The position numbers and the translations under genes were made by a program. Below the pieces are notes generated by a model, which was given only the letters and a program-made list of their open reading frames with translations, was not told the DNA's origin and ran no database searches. Positions 47,791 through 58,412 of a stretch of 64,000 bases of DNA are shown here, piece by piece. Source of the DNA: Acanthococcus lagerstroemiae (Eukaryota; Arthropoda; Insecta; Hemiptera; Eriococcidae); NCBI GenBank assembly GCA_031841125.1, contig CM063106.1:31678001-31742000 (forward strand), given 5' to 3'. Position 1 is the stretch's first letter. The number at the start of each line of letters is the position of its first letter.

Positions 47791-49354
47791 CGTTGGAATT
47801 TTGCGATACTTCTTCCCCACTGGTTACCTATTGTAGAAGAATTTTCATTTTAAATTTATCCTTTTGGTCAGGCAATTGCCCCCTCTCCCACAGCCTTTTG
47901 CGTGTATTCGCGTCTCATTTACTGACTTATTTCAAAAATAAGTAGAAAGCAGGATTAACCCGTTTCAAAGAAACTTAGAGTCACGTTAATATTTTCCCCC
48001 TTCAACATGGATAAGTGTCCCAGAAACAATAAATTATTGTTTAAATTGTACGTCTTCTCAACTCTAGGTGAGACCTACGGAGATCCAACTCTTTTCCTTC
48101 GATGTTACGAGCTGAAATTAACCGAAAACTAATTTCAAGTTTTCAACAAACTATTTCTCAATGAGTTGGAATGAACTGATAACGTAATAACTCTTATCAA
48201 TTCATCAAATGAGAGTTCAAGTTAGAACTTATTTATTTGTATAACAATTAGCAATTCATCTACACGAGTGGAAGATAATTAATACCTATCGGTAATTCAT
48301 CTTCACGAGTGGAAGGAAATAATACGGTTTCAGGTTGAGTACAATTTTTGTGAAAGCCGAAGAGTGGATGAGCTGAGCCCAACTATGAGGAGAAACGAGA
48401 TTGGACCAGCTAGAACTTATTTACCTAAGAAAACCAAGGCAAGAAATGAATGATAAGATAGAAACTCGGAATATTACACGTTTTTACGAAGGTAGAATGA
48501 ATATTAGAGACTTCGACTTTTTAACAGTGTTTAAGATAGCTCGTCTACAACGTTTGATATTCACAGTGTCAGCATATTTCAATGTTTTGAATTGTTCATA
48601 AACCAAAGTCAATGAATACATACACCATTCAACTGTTTCCCCCCCTCAATTTTACACAGTGCAGTGACAATAAAGCTTCAATACCGGAACACTCAGACCT
48701 TGTACGACCGAATGGGTTTCTAACACCCGGTCGAGTAATTACTATCATAATTCAATTCCCACGATCCAAGAATGCAATTCTCAAAGAAAACGAAAGCCAA
48801 TTCTTTGTATGAGGTTATATCAAATGAGTAATTTATTTAAATATACGGCTCAAAAGTATTATTCGTAATTTGCATGCTACACGAGCCAAATATAAGTGCA
48901 GGATAAGAGGTTGTACTTCGAATAGTGATTAGATACTTTTAAAATTGAACCCGCGAGATTAGGTTCTCGGAAATAATTGAAGGGAAGATATTGTACTTCG
49001 CCGTATTAATATTGACACGATAAAATAGAAAATTAAACAAATAATATTCGTTGTATTCATTACATATAAAGCAGATTATGAATTCATCTTTTCTTTGAAT
49101 GTCACAATACAAATAGGTATTACCGAATTTTTATCCATTTCTGCTAAGACATAAAACGAGCATAGGATTAAATGAGAGTGAATCACGATTATTCCCATTA
49201 GAACAACCAAAGGTAAGGGTCAGCTCTTCATTCAATATATGTTGTACGAGATCAGTAACCCTCAACTTCTACCCACCTACAGTCGCTCGAAGATCAAAAC
49301 ATGGATTCAAAGATGCAAAAAGCCCATCTCAATGGCTGAGAGACGAGATAAAAA
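47791..49354. other. Gene-free stretch
   Basis: No gene or repeat recognised beyond a duplicated TTCATCTWCACGAGTGGAAG near 48256 and 48298. Confidence 0.4.
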
Positions 49355-49605
49355 TGGACCCTTTTGATCAAAACCCAGCCAAGCGACATTTTTGAGTGTA
49401 TGGAGTTATATATACCAACGGACAGTGCCAGATGAGTAGAACAAGAAGAAGAAAAAAAAGTTTATTGAAGGCAGCTAACTCAGCGAGTTATTAATTTTCA
49501 AAAATCAGCTGTAAGCGGCGATGCTGTGCATAGCATTTCCTTCCAATGGAAATATTTCGAAAGTACACAAATGTCGCTTCGTTGGGTTTTGCTTAAAAGG
49601 ATCCA
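49355..49605. mobile_element. MITE with ~35-bp terminal inverted repeats
   Basis: TGGACCCTTTTGATCAAAAC followed by CCAGCCAAGCGACATTT on the left pairs with AAATGTCGCTTCGTTGGG then TTTTGCTTAAAAGGATCCA on the right. Weaker pairing may extend outward to about 49330 and 49628. No coding capacity. Confidence 0.75.
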
Positions 49606-50198
49606 AACCATCTCTGAATTCTCAATCAAAACACCAAATGAAAACATAGTCTCTCTCCTGTACAACGATTATACACGTAAAACAGCGGGAAATCTCAGAA
49701 GTTGAGAGAACATTTCCTATAGTAGTCGTTCATGTTCTCACAAGAATATACTTCTGCATTTACTTAAGGAGGTAACGAGGGTCAAATTTGCTTTGAAAAG
49801 CGTGGAAAGACAATGGATTGCAGATGACTAATAACTTCGTAGGTTACGCGCTCATACTTGCAGTTACATCTATATGTACTTCACTTCAAGACTTTCATCT
49901 CATTGTATTCTCACTACACAAATAAAATACACTGAGATGAAAATCTTAAGGTGAAGTACATATAGATGTAAACGTGGTAAGAGCCGGGCAAAACAGGGGA
50001 CACCCCACATAAACAAGAGAACTTGTTAAATAAAGCATAATGCTTGTGAAGATATTAGTGTATGCGTATAATTATACGGAGCCACCCGGCAGGTTCGGAA
50101 GAGGCCGCCCCTTGGGATCTTAAGAAAAAAGGGGGGAAATGTAGCTATAGCTATAAGGAACTCAAGTGGGAAAGATGTTGGATTGCAGAAGACTAATA

Positions 50199-50635
50199 AC
50201 TTCATAGGTTAATGTTAAATGTTAAATGTTGTGGGAGAGGTGGTAGTTACACCGAGTGCTCAGACTTTAATGTCCATTGCACTATGCCTCTAACGTGTTG
50301 AGCCATATGTAGTAGCGCCAGGTTGCTTTCTACATTGTCCGTGTAGTACTACGCCAACTTCACTAGCCGGGTTATTACAACCCTGAGTTCCGTTGGAGCA
50401 CTCCCGCCGACGCTCCGGCCAGTTAACAGCGTTTAGATACTGGTAACAGATTGCGTGCTTTTCCATTACCTCTGCTGCTAACTGTTGCGCCTCGGTACGT
50501 CCCAGGTAATAGTTGTACAATGCACATAGACATTACCTGAAACGCTGGCTGTAGCGGTATTCGAACTCGGGACTTTTGGATTTCAAAAGCCGTCATTCTT
50601 ACCGCTACGCTACCGAGGCGACACTTCATAGGTTA
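50199..50635 (-). mobile_element. tRNA-derived SINE with 13-bp target duplication
   Basis: The SINE body spans 50212-50622 on the minus strand. Box A TAGCGTAGCGG (50612-50602) is a perfect match and box B GAGTTCGAATACC (50568-50556) is near consensus. It ends in an (ATTTAAC)n-type tail (50212-50228). ACTTCATAGGTTA flanks it at 50199-50211 and 50623-50635; this is the satellite's own sequence, so the insertion post-dates that unit. It differs in sequence from the SINEs at 3.1-3.6 kb. Confidence 0.88.
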
Positions 50636-52162
50636 TGCACTTGTATTTGCAGTTATATCCAGATGTACTTCACCTCAAGATTTTCATCTCAGTGTATTCT
50701 GTTTGTGTGGTGACAATGAATAAGTCTCATTGTCATAACATAAACAAAATACACGGACACAAAAATCTTGAGATGAATTAAGAATGAAATGAAACAGCAG
50801 GTATGACAATGAGAAACTCTAGTGGGAGAATGATAGATTGCAGATGACTAACAACTTCATAGGTTACACATTCGCATCTGCAATTACATCAGTACGTACT
50901 TCAACTCAAGATTTCCATTTCCGTGTATTCTGTTTGTGTGGTGACTATTGAGAAGTTTCAGTGTCACCACACAAACAAAATACACTTGGATGAAAATCAT
51001 GAGATGAAGTACATATGAATGTAACAGCAGACATGAGGAACTTCTGTAGGAAAGATGATGCATTGCAGATGACTAGTAATTTCATAGGTTATACACTCGT
51101 ATTTGCAGTTACATCCAGACAAGTTACCTCAAGATTTTCATCTCAGCGAATTCTGTTTGTGTGGTGACAATGAAGTCTCCATTGTCATCTGGAGACTTCA
51201 TTATACAAACAAAATACACCGAGGTGAGAATATTGAGGTGGAGTATGTACAAATGTCATTGCAGGTATAAGAAACTTTGGTGAGAAAGATAATGGATTGC
51301 AGATGACTAATAACTTCATTGGTTACGGACTTGCATTTGCAGTTACATCCATACGCACTCCACCTCAAGATTTTCATCTAAGGGTATTCTGCTTATGTGG
51401 TGACAATGAAGTCTTCCAAATATATCGAGATGAACATCTTAAGGTAAAGTACGAAGTGATGTAACTGCAAATATGAGAAACTTTGATGGGAAAGATAATG
51501 GATTGCAGTCAACTAACAATTTAGTTGTTTCTCGGCAATTTGAACCTTGATAATTCAAAGTAAAGTCTTAGTTCCCTCTGTAATTCGAAGGCAGTATAGG
51601 CATTTTGTATGTATTTTGGTCCCCTCTATAATTTGAAGCTGCGGTGGGTGAAGAAAACATAGCAGGGAGGTCAGGATACTATAATTTCGAAGTTTTTAAT
51701 CATGTTTATGAGATTATCAGTACAGTATTTCATGTTTTCAATGGTTTGATGATTATATTCGAAGGACAGTACCTCTGTCTGAAAACAAGAGAGTTGTAGC
51801 ACGTTTTGAAATCCCATTTTTGAAATGTGTGTAGAATGAACAATAAAATGGTGAAACCTCTATAATTCAAATTATTTCCATATGACTCTCCATAAATCAA
51901 TTCAAAACCTTCATAATTCTAACTGTTTTCTTGGTCGCCAGAACTTCGTATTACCACAAGACTACTGTAACTTCATAAGTTATGTATTCTTATTTGTTAC
52001 ATCTATACATACTTCACCTCAAGATTTTCATCTCAGGTGTATTTTGTTCCTGTGATGACAATGAAAGTTCTTCACGGTCATCACAAGAACACAATACACC
52101 TAAGATGAAACTCTTGAGGTAAAGTATGTATCGATGTAACTGCAGGTGTGGTGGGACGTATG

Positions 52163-52210
52163 TATGGCGATGCACGCATGCCAAAGTGGCCCCTGAGACA
52201 CCGCACCCCC
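52163..52210 (-). repeat. 48-bp conserved dispersed element (family C), copy 2
   Basis: Reverse complement of 18494-18540 with only a few differences, embedded within the hairpin satellite between two units. Confidence 0.65.
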
Positions 52211-52430
52211 AGCACCGGAAACTACTCTTTCGGGTATCGCATCAGTGCCTGTAACTGCAGGTACGAGAAACTTTGATGGAAAAGAGGACAGACTGCTTAT
52301 GACGGTAATGACTAGTAACTTCGTAGGTTACACACTTCTATTTGCAGTTACATCCATGTGCACTTCACCTCAAAATTTTCACCTCAGTGTATTTTGTGTG
52401 GTGAACTTAAAGTTTCAAGTGTTGGTAACC

Positions 52431-52995
52431 CTGTATATGAGTGAGTGATCATCTATGATTTACCAGAAGCCTGTAGCATACTTCAACTATCATTAAATTG
52501 ATTTGAAATTCACTTTCAAAGAAAATTTGTCCTAAATTTAACTGCATCATCACCAGAAAATTGAGTTATAATCAGTTCTACTGGTAGAATAATTTTTATT
52601 TGTCTTTTTACCCTCCTGAAAATAGCAGTTCTTCTTTTTTTGAAAGTACACAAACATGATCACTCATTCATTTTCACTCGCACAGGTGATTTTACAACGC
52701 ACTCCACTGCAAGTTCGAATCCCAATTAGGGTTTAAACCTCACCTAGGTAGCGCTACCATAGGTAAACGTTTTGTGTGTATTGCTATCAGTTTGGGATGA
52801 TCTATTCAGGAAAATTCACCCCGAAGCGATAAGGATACAATTAATATACTAACAGTGCTGCCAACACATGCAACTTAGGTTTAAGGTCCCATTGTCACCA
52901 CTGCACTCACCACACAAATTTAAAGTGGAAAAAATATAGAATATGTAGACTACGTAATGTATGTAGAATAAGAATAGAACATCTCATAATATACG
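52431..52995. other. Gene-free stretch
   Basis: Nothing recognisable. Confidence 0.4.
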
Positions 52996-53275
52996 GACGC
53001 TGTTAAGCGTAACAGAACCAACCGACATTTGTTGATAAACTAAGTTATTAGTATTATTGGAAAGAGTGTAAAAAGTAGAATTTTTCAAAACTGGGCCCCC
53101 GATTTAAAAATGTGTACTCATGTTGGGCCCCCGATTTAAAAATGTGTACTCATGTTGAAAAAAGCTTATCAGTAAACGCTATGTCATATAGTTTCTACAT
53201 GACTTTTGAACTTCAAATCATGTGTTCTCAAAAAACAGATTTTGTCACTTGGTTCTGTCTCGCTTAACAGCGTCC
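52996..53275. mobile_element. GGACGCTGTT MITE, copy 1
   Basis: Ends GGACGCTGTTAAGCG / CGCTTAACAGCGTCC are a perfect 15-bp inverted repeat. Internal blocks TTATTGGAAAGAGTGTAAA, AAAAATGTGTACTCATGTTG and ATATAGTTTCTACATGAC are shared with copies 2 and 3. It carries an exact 32-bp internal tandem duplication (53092-53155). Confidence 0.88.
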
Positions 53276-53510
53276 AATTAGAAATATTTTTCTCTGAGTT
53301 TGATTTCTTAGAGCTTTCTGAATTTTTGGGTTAGTTGAAAATATCTTCACTTCCAGTTAGCTAGGTCGCCGCTGTGCAGTGTTGTTAGACATAACATGAC
53401 AAAATAACGAAGTGAATTTTAGAAATTTCGTTAGAATAACAAAACCATTTATTAGTTTTGTCATACGACAAAGTGGAAATGACATAACAAAAAATGAATC
53501 AAATGAAGAA

Positions 53511-53640
53511 AAATATTTATTTATTTATTTATTTATATGAGAGGGAGGTCCTTCACAGCCGACAATGGCCAATAACGAAGGACCCCAATAAAAGATAAGA
53601 AAAAAATAATAATAATAAAAAATAAAAAAATAAAAAATAT
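53511..53640 (+). repeat. (TTTA)n and (AAT)n simple repeats
   Basis: (TTTA)n at 53511-53538 and A-rich (AATA)n-like sequence at about 53595-53640 flank a short unique stretch inside the hAT-like element. Confidence 0.85.
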
Positions 53641-53893
53641 GGGCGCTGTTAAATAAAAACTGGCCAAGAGACATTCGTTGACAAAATGAGTTATTTGTAT
53701 AGTTGGAAAGAGCGTAAAAAGGACAGTTTATTAAAATTGCCCCCCCCCCCGATACAAAAATATGTATTCACGTTGAAAAAAGCTTATTAGTAAACACCAT
53801 GTTCGTAAACCGGCATTATTCATTGGCTTTTAATATTACGTTTTCTCAAAAAACAGATTTTGCCGCTTGACCAGTTTTTGCTTCACAGTGTCC
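53641..53893. mobile_element. GGACGCTGTT MITE, copy 2 (nested)
   Basis: Ends GGGCGCTGTTAAATAAAAAC and GTTTTTGCTTCACAGTGTCC, with AAATAT on both sides. A C11 run (53740-53750) replaces the GGGCCCC block of the other copies. Confidence 0.85.
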
Positions 53894-54112
53894 AAATATA
53901 ATAAACAGAAATAAAAATTACAAGTTCTTCTTTATTGTTCCCATTTTAGAATAAATGGTAAATATCAAGTACTCAAAAAGACTATAATTTCATATTATTT
54001 GAACAGAGTTCGGAACAGAAAGACAAGATGACCTGAGTATATGGGAATTTTGTAAGATTTCACGCAAGTCTGTCAAGTGCTAACTGATCTATTGATCAAG
54101 AAGGTTAAGGAT

Positions 54113-54266
54113 GAGTCAGCTTATAGAAGAACCTTTTACTTCCTCCACTTCATTCTCCTGTTGTTGTATTTACTTTCTCGCTGTCTTAAGAGTCAACTTA
54201 TAGAAGAACCTTTTAGTTCCATCACTTCATTCTTCTGTTGTTGTATTTACCTTCTCACTGTCTTAC
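54113..54266 (+). repeat. 77-bp tandem duplication
   Basis: Units begin GAGTCARCTTATAGAAGAAC at 54113 and 54190. A 115-codon open frame (54077-54424) spans it, but 77 bp is not a multiple of three and the translation is hydrophobic without a known domain. Confidence 0.85.
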
Positions 54267-54439
54267 TTCTTTCATTCTTATCTTTTGCTCTTATTCTTAC
54301 ATTCAAAGGGAAACTCAGTAAGTTGCTATTGTTATTTGTTAGTTTGTGTATTCTTTATTCTTTCAAGTCCCTAACAAGGTACCTAATAATTCGGAGAACT
54401 TCCCTTGAAAACAACCAAAGTTAGGGCCTTACAGCTTTA

Positions 54440-54588
54440 CACAGGTATGCTAGGCCGCCATTAGAGGGTTCAGGTTTTGTTGTTACCAACGCATTAAATT
54501 ATATTAAATTCACAGCGTCGCGCGGTATCATTCGCTCTCAAAGTTTTCAAAAAGCTGAACCAAAATAGCGGCCTAGCATACCCCTGTG
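54440..54588. mobile_element. Palindromic MITE, CACAGG...CCTGTG
   Basis: CACAGGTATGCTAGGCCGCC and GCGGCCTAGCATACCCCTGTG are inverted, differing by two extra bases. Nested in the hAT-like element between the two MITE copies. Confidence 0.75.
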
Positions 54589-54625
54589 GAACTACAGAGC
54601 CTTACCAAAGTCAGTTCTGACACTT

Positions 54626-54873
54626 GGACGCTGTTCAACAAAAGGGAACCAATTAACATTTGTAAACAAAATGAGTTATTAGTCTCATTGGAAAGAGCGT
54701 AAAACGTAGAATTTTTCAAAATTGGGCCCCTGATTCAAAAATGTGTACTCACGTTGAAAAAACTTATCAGTAAACGCAATGCCATATAGTTTCTACATGG
54801 GTCTTGAACTTCGAATCACGTGTTCTCAAAAATAGGATTTTGCTAGTTGGTTCCCTTTTGCTGAACAGCGTCC
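54626..54873. mobile_element. GGACGCTGTT MITE, copy 3 (nested)
   Basis: The 27-bp inverted ends (GGACGCTGTTCAACAAAAGG then GAACCAA; TTGGTTCCCTTTTGCTGAAC then AGCGTCC) match at 26 of 27 positions. 248 bp, non-coding. Best-preserved copy of the family in the window. Confidence 0.9.
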
Positions 54874-55215
54874 ATTTCAACTTCGCCACTAGGCAGCAAT
54901 AAAACTGCTGCTGTTCTGCTGGATGCTTTCATGGGACACTCAAGCTCTCTAAGTTTCAAAATGTAGTTAATAACTACTATGCAACTTTTGTTGGATTAAC
55001 ATTGGTGATTGGTGAAATTGGATTGTATATAAAAATATCTGTAAATTGATAAGTATTGGCATTTTGACAAAATCATTTTGTCATGACATAACAATACGAT
55101 GAAAAAACAAAATGACAGAACTCTAAGCATGACAAAATTTGTGACATAACGAAGAAATGAAATGCTTGTCTGACAATGACAAAAAATCGTTTTGTCTAAC
55201 ATCACTGCCGCTGTG

Positions 55216-55639
55216 TGTAGCTGGTCCTCCGGGGTTCCTCATATTAACTAGAGAGATAACCGAAACCTAACTCTTCAAAGGACTGAATGAGCACTATAAA
55301 TGTTCAATGGTGAAGTAGAGTGAGCTAAACTCTCACATAATACTGACAGCTTAAGCTTTCAAATGTAAGCTCTGAATACATTTAGAGTTCCCCAAAGAGC
55401 TATGAATGAAACATTCCTAACTCTTCTGCTTCTATACTATATTATATGCCATCGCAGCACACAACTGTGTATCAACTGAGTATAATATTACAGTTTTCAG
55501 CTGTAAAATTTAATAAATAACAAAAATTCTCCCTAAGAATAAATTTTACAAATATTCAACATATTCTCATACTCTACATCATAATTTTCTACGTATTTTA
55601 CACACGTATTTCACGCGTAGAAAACCGTACAGATGTAAA
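55216..55639. other. Gene-free stretch
   Basis: Nothing recognisable. Confidence 0.4.
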
Positions 55640-56345
55640 AAATTTAATCTAGGACACACTCACCACACAAAATATATAGAGAGATGAAAATCTCGAGGGT
55701 ATATAGGGATATAACTGCAAAAGTGCAAATGCGAGAGACTCTGGTAAGAAAGTTAATAGATTTATGTAAACAGAATAGAGATCGGTGAGGTGATTTTAAT
55801 CTGTAATTTAACCATGATAACTTCATAGGCTACATACTCGTATTTGCAGTTACATCTATACATACTTCAGCTCAAAATTTACATCACAGTTTATTCTGTC
55901 TATATGGTGACAATGAAACTCCTTCACTGTCATTACAGAACCAAAGTTCCATTGTCATCGTACAAACAAAATACACTGAGATGAAAATCTTGAGGTAAAG
56001 TATATGTACAGATGTAGCTGCACGTACGAAAAACTTTGGTGAGAAAGATAAGGGATTGCAGATGACTAATAACTTCATAGGTTACGCATTTGTATTTGCA
56101 GTTACATCCACGCGTACTTCACCTCATGATTTTCATCTCAGAATATGTTGTATGGTGACAATGAAGTTACAATAGAAACAGAATACATGAGATGAAAATC
56201 TTAGAGTGTATTCTGTTTGTGTGGTAACAATGAAGATACACTGAGATGAAAATGTTGAGGTAAGGTACGTATGGATGTAACTACACATACCAGAAAATTT
56301 GGTGGGAAAAATAATGGATTGCAGATGACTAATAACTTCTTAGAT
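55640..56345 (+). repeat. Hairpin-unit tandem satellite, distal block
   Basis: Same family as 49815-52430: a right half-unit at 55675-55730, a full hairpin at 55845-56015, a compound unit at 56097-56285, and leaders GATTGCAGATGACTAATAAC at 56053 and 56317. The hAT-like element and its nested MITEs lie between the two blocks. Confidence 0.82.
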
Positions 56346-57535
56346 TACGCAATCGCGTCGGGTTCTCTTTACAAGTCGACTGTTATCATCAAAGATGCAC
56401 TACACCCATGGCACCTTAACGCAACATTTCCACTATACTAAGTACAGAGACTACACCCGAGGTTACATCAACAGTTTAATTGTAAAAACCTATCAGTCCC
56501 TCGGGGACTGGAAATGTACCAAGCCATCAAAGGAGAAAAATCACTCCAGTCAAGACTTCAGCACTCTTTGGTGTTTGAGTTACCCGATGACATGGAGTGT
56601 CTTCCAAACTTCACTCTAAATAACGGAGTATAGAACTCGAATTACCGCAGAATTTTAAATTTACTGATAAATATTACAACGGTCAAAGCAATGCATTTGC
56701 TTACCTTTTGAAGCTTTCAATAAACTGATCCGTAGCTGGAGCACATGAAATAAGTTACATTATAACGCAAACCGAATATGCCCAGATTGATTGTACTTCA
56801 CCAAACGTTGATTTCGAATCATTAATAACTTCTTCGATTTATAATTCACAACACGAAAACTTAATTCATAATTCATAATAATTTATTAATATCACTTTAC
56901 ATCACGGACAACGATAAAAAGTGTAAACAAGCAACAACTAACCACTTTCGCCGAAAACAAGACAACAAACGAGAACGAGACGACAAAATTGACCAAACCT
57001 TCCGACGGAACCGCACCTAACCGCACCTTGACTGTGGTTCGTGTAAAACCATACCTAAACTACGACGATGGTGCGGCATGGCAGAAGAAAGGGTCAGGTC
57101 AGCAGAACATAGTAACGCCATCTAACCGAAGACTGCTAAATTATTTTTATCAACGTGGTTGCTATTTGTACAGTAAGATAGCGTGGTTTCAATTTACGAC
57201 ATGATTGACTAGGGGAAAAGGTACCCTGAATTACATTCTCCAAGGATTGGAATAAGTCAGAACAATCAATTGATACTAACTTATATTGCAAGGAAGAGAT
57301 CCAAGAAATGAGCTATCGAGGGGACTGAGCGGCAGAGGAGAGCACACCCCTACAAACCGTATCATTTTGTTGCGATTTCATTATACGCGCATTTGGACTT
57401 CGAAATATCGCAAAACATAAGTCTTATAGAGTCATTGACTTCATGATTGTTGGACAAGCTCATGAATAATTCTCCTATGTACTTCCTAGAAAGTCAATAC
57501 GCTTGCAGTGAATTCGCTTGGTATTCGCATGCCAC
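56346..57535. other. Gene-free stretch with CpG-richer patch
   Basis: The part at about 56930-57160 is richer in CG (TTTCGCCGAAAACAAG, GAACGAGACGACAAA) and contains an ACA|GTAAGAT donor-like site at 57172. No exon could be identified; a promoter is possible but unsupported. Confidence 0.3.
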
Positions 57536-57769
57536 CCCGATCTGCAAAGACGGACGTAATTTTGACCTGCGTCAATTTTGCGAATTTTAACATTTTGACG
57601 ATCATTCACACCAATCAAAGCACTCCGACGCATTTTTGACTTCTTGACACACTTTTGACCGATCAAAGCTATACAAGTGGGCGGAGCCTACGTGATTGTC
57701 AAGGACCGACACTATTTGACTCAAAAAGAGTGTCAAGTGTGTCTTTTGACGCTGATTACGCAGATCGGG
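57536..57769. mobile_element. Small MITE-like element CCCGATCTGC...GCAGATCGGG
   Basis: Perfect 10-bp inverted ends, with partial further symmetry (GACGTAATTTTGAC against GTCTTTTGACGC). The interior is unusually dense in TTTTGAC words. Target duplication not evident. Confidence 0.6.
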
Positions 57770-57970
57770 ACATTCGATATGACGTTCTTCGAAATTTCAA
57801 CGTACCAAAGGTCATTTGATTCAAAATAAGTATTCATAATACATAAAAGAAAATTGCATTTCATAAGATACAAAATTTCATAGTAAGAAGATTTAGTAGA
57901 AAATTTATAAACATAAAAATGCATAGATCAGTTCACACGCTGACAAAATACTGGGAGTAGAGAAAATAAT

Positions 57971-58102
57971 GGACGCTATTGAGACGTGTTCAAGAGCCAT
58001 ACAAAACAAATGACTAAGCAGTTTAAACTACATCTTTTTTTTCTGTTCTCTATTATATTCTGTCATTAGATTTTCATGACACACTTCATCCTAATAGCGT
58101 TC
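57971..58102. mobile_element. Short element GGACGCTATT...AATAGCGTTC, 3' of APC2
   Basis: 10-bp ends with one mismatch, resembling the GGACGCTGTT MITE family, over 132 bp. It lies 107 bp after the APC2 stop codon, so it may be in the 3' UTR. Confidence 0.5.
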
Positions 58103-58208
58103 AAAGATAAGTACACTTCGTTCGGTTTCTGTGAAGTACAAACCATACTCGAGTAGTACGCACATAATTCCGATTTTGCATCAACGCAGTGAAATGTTTG
58201 GAGCCAAC

Positions 58209-58412
58209 TCATCTCGCCAATTTATAAAACCCCCCGGAAACGATCAATAAATGTTCTTTAACTTTTTTATCCAAGAAATTCCTCAACTGCTGTGCTGACA
58301 CTTCTTTGGTAGCAGAACCTTGAGAAGCAAACATTTTCAACATTTGATGAATCCGTTCCAGTGTCAACGATTCCAGATTCGTTAACATTCCGACGATGTA
58401 AGACCAGAACAC
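58209..58412 (-). CDS. ANAPC2: APC2 coding exon 13 (C-terminal winged helix)
   Basis: The acceptor is TGATACAG|GTGTTC. The exon ends with TGA at 58211-58209. It encodes the winged-helix B domain that binds E2 and APC11 regions: YIVGMLTNLESLTLERIHQM and KKVKEHLLIVSGGFYKLAR. Confidence 0.95.
   Translation of the reverse strand: MFWSYIVGMLTNLESLTLERIHQMLKMFASQGSATKEVSAQQLRNFLDKKVKEHLLIVSGGFYKLAR

Larger units (their letters stand above)
49815..52430 (+). repeat. Hairpin-unit tandem satellite, main array
   Basis: Units of ~205-250 bp, each led by GATTGCAGATGACTAATAAC and TTCATAGGTTACRCA. Each contains an imperfect palindrome with arms TGCAGTTACATCCATACGTA, CTTCACCTCAAGATTTTCAT, CTCAGTGTATTCTGTTTGTG and TGGTGACAATGAA, facing their complements. 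Palindromes lie at 49863-49973, ~50650-50800, 50880-51030, 51104-51268, 51340-51470 and 51990-52142, with a half unit at 52343-52410. A non-repeat stretch (51530-51960) and a SINE interrupt the array. Confidence 0.85.
53377..55207. mobile_element. hAT-like element with perfect 8-bp TSD and nested insertions
   Basis: Ends CAGTGTTGTTAGACATAACA and TGTCTAACATCACTG form inverted repeats, with identical CCGCTGTG at 53369-53376 and 55208-55215. The subterminal parts (53377-53500, 54960-55207) are rich in GACAAAA and GACATAAC words. The interior has been invaded by two GGACGCTGTT MITEs, a palindromic MITE and a 77-bp tandem duplication. No hAT transposase was recognised. Confidence 0.85.

Noticed and set aside
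50290..50629. Two overlapping minus-strand frames of 68-76 codons and a tRNA-like fold
   Set aside because: Part of a SINE. The anticodon loop lacks the conserved U33 and the acceptor ends do not pair, so this is not a tRNA gene.
54077..54424. 115-codon hydrophobic frame that looks like a membrane protein
   Set aside because: It spans a 77-bp tandem duplication out of frame multiple and lies inside a non-autonomous hAT-like element; hydrophobicity follows from T-rich sequence.
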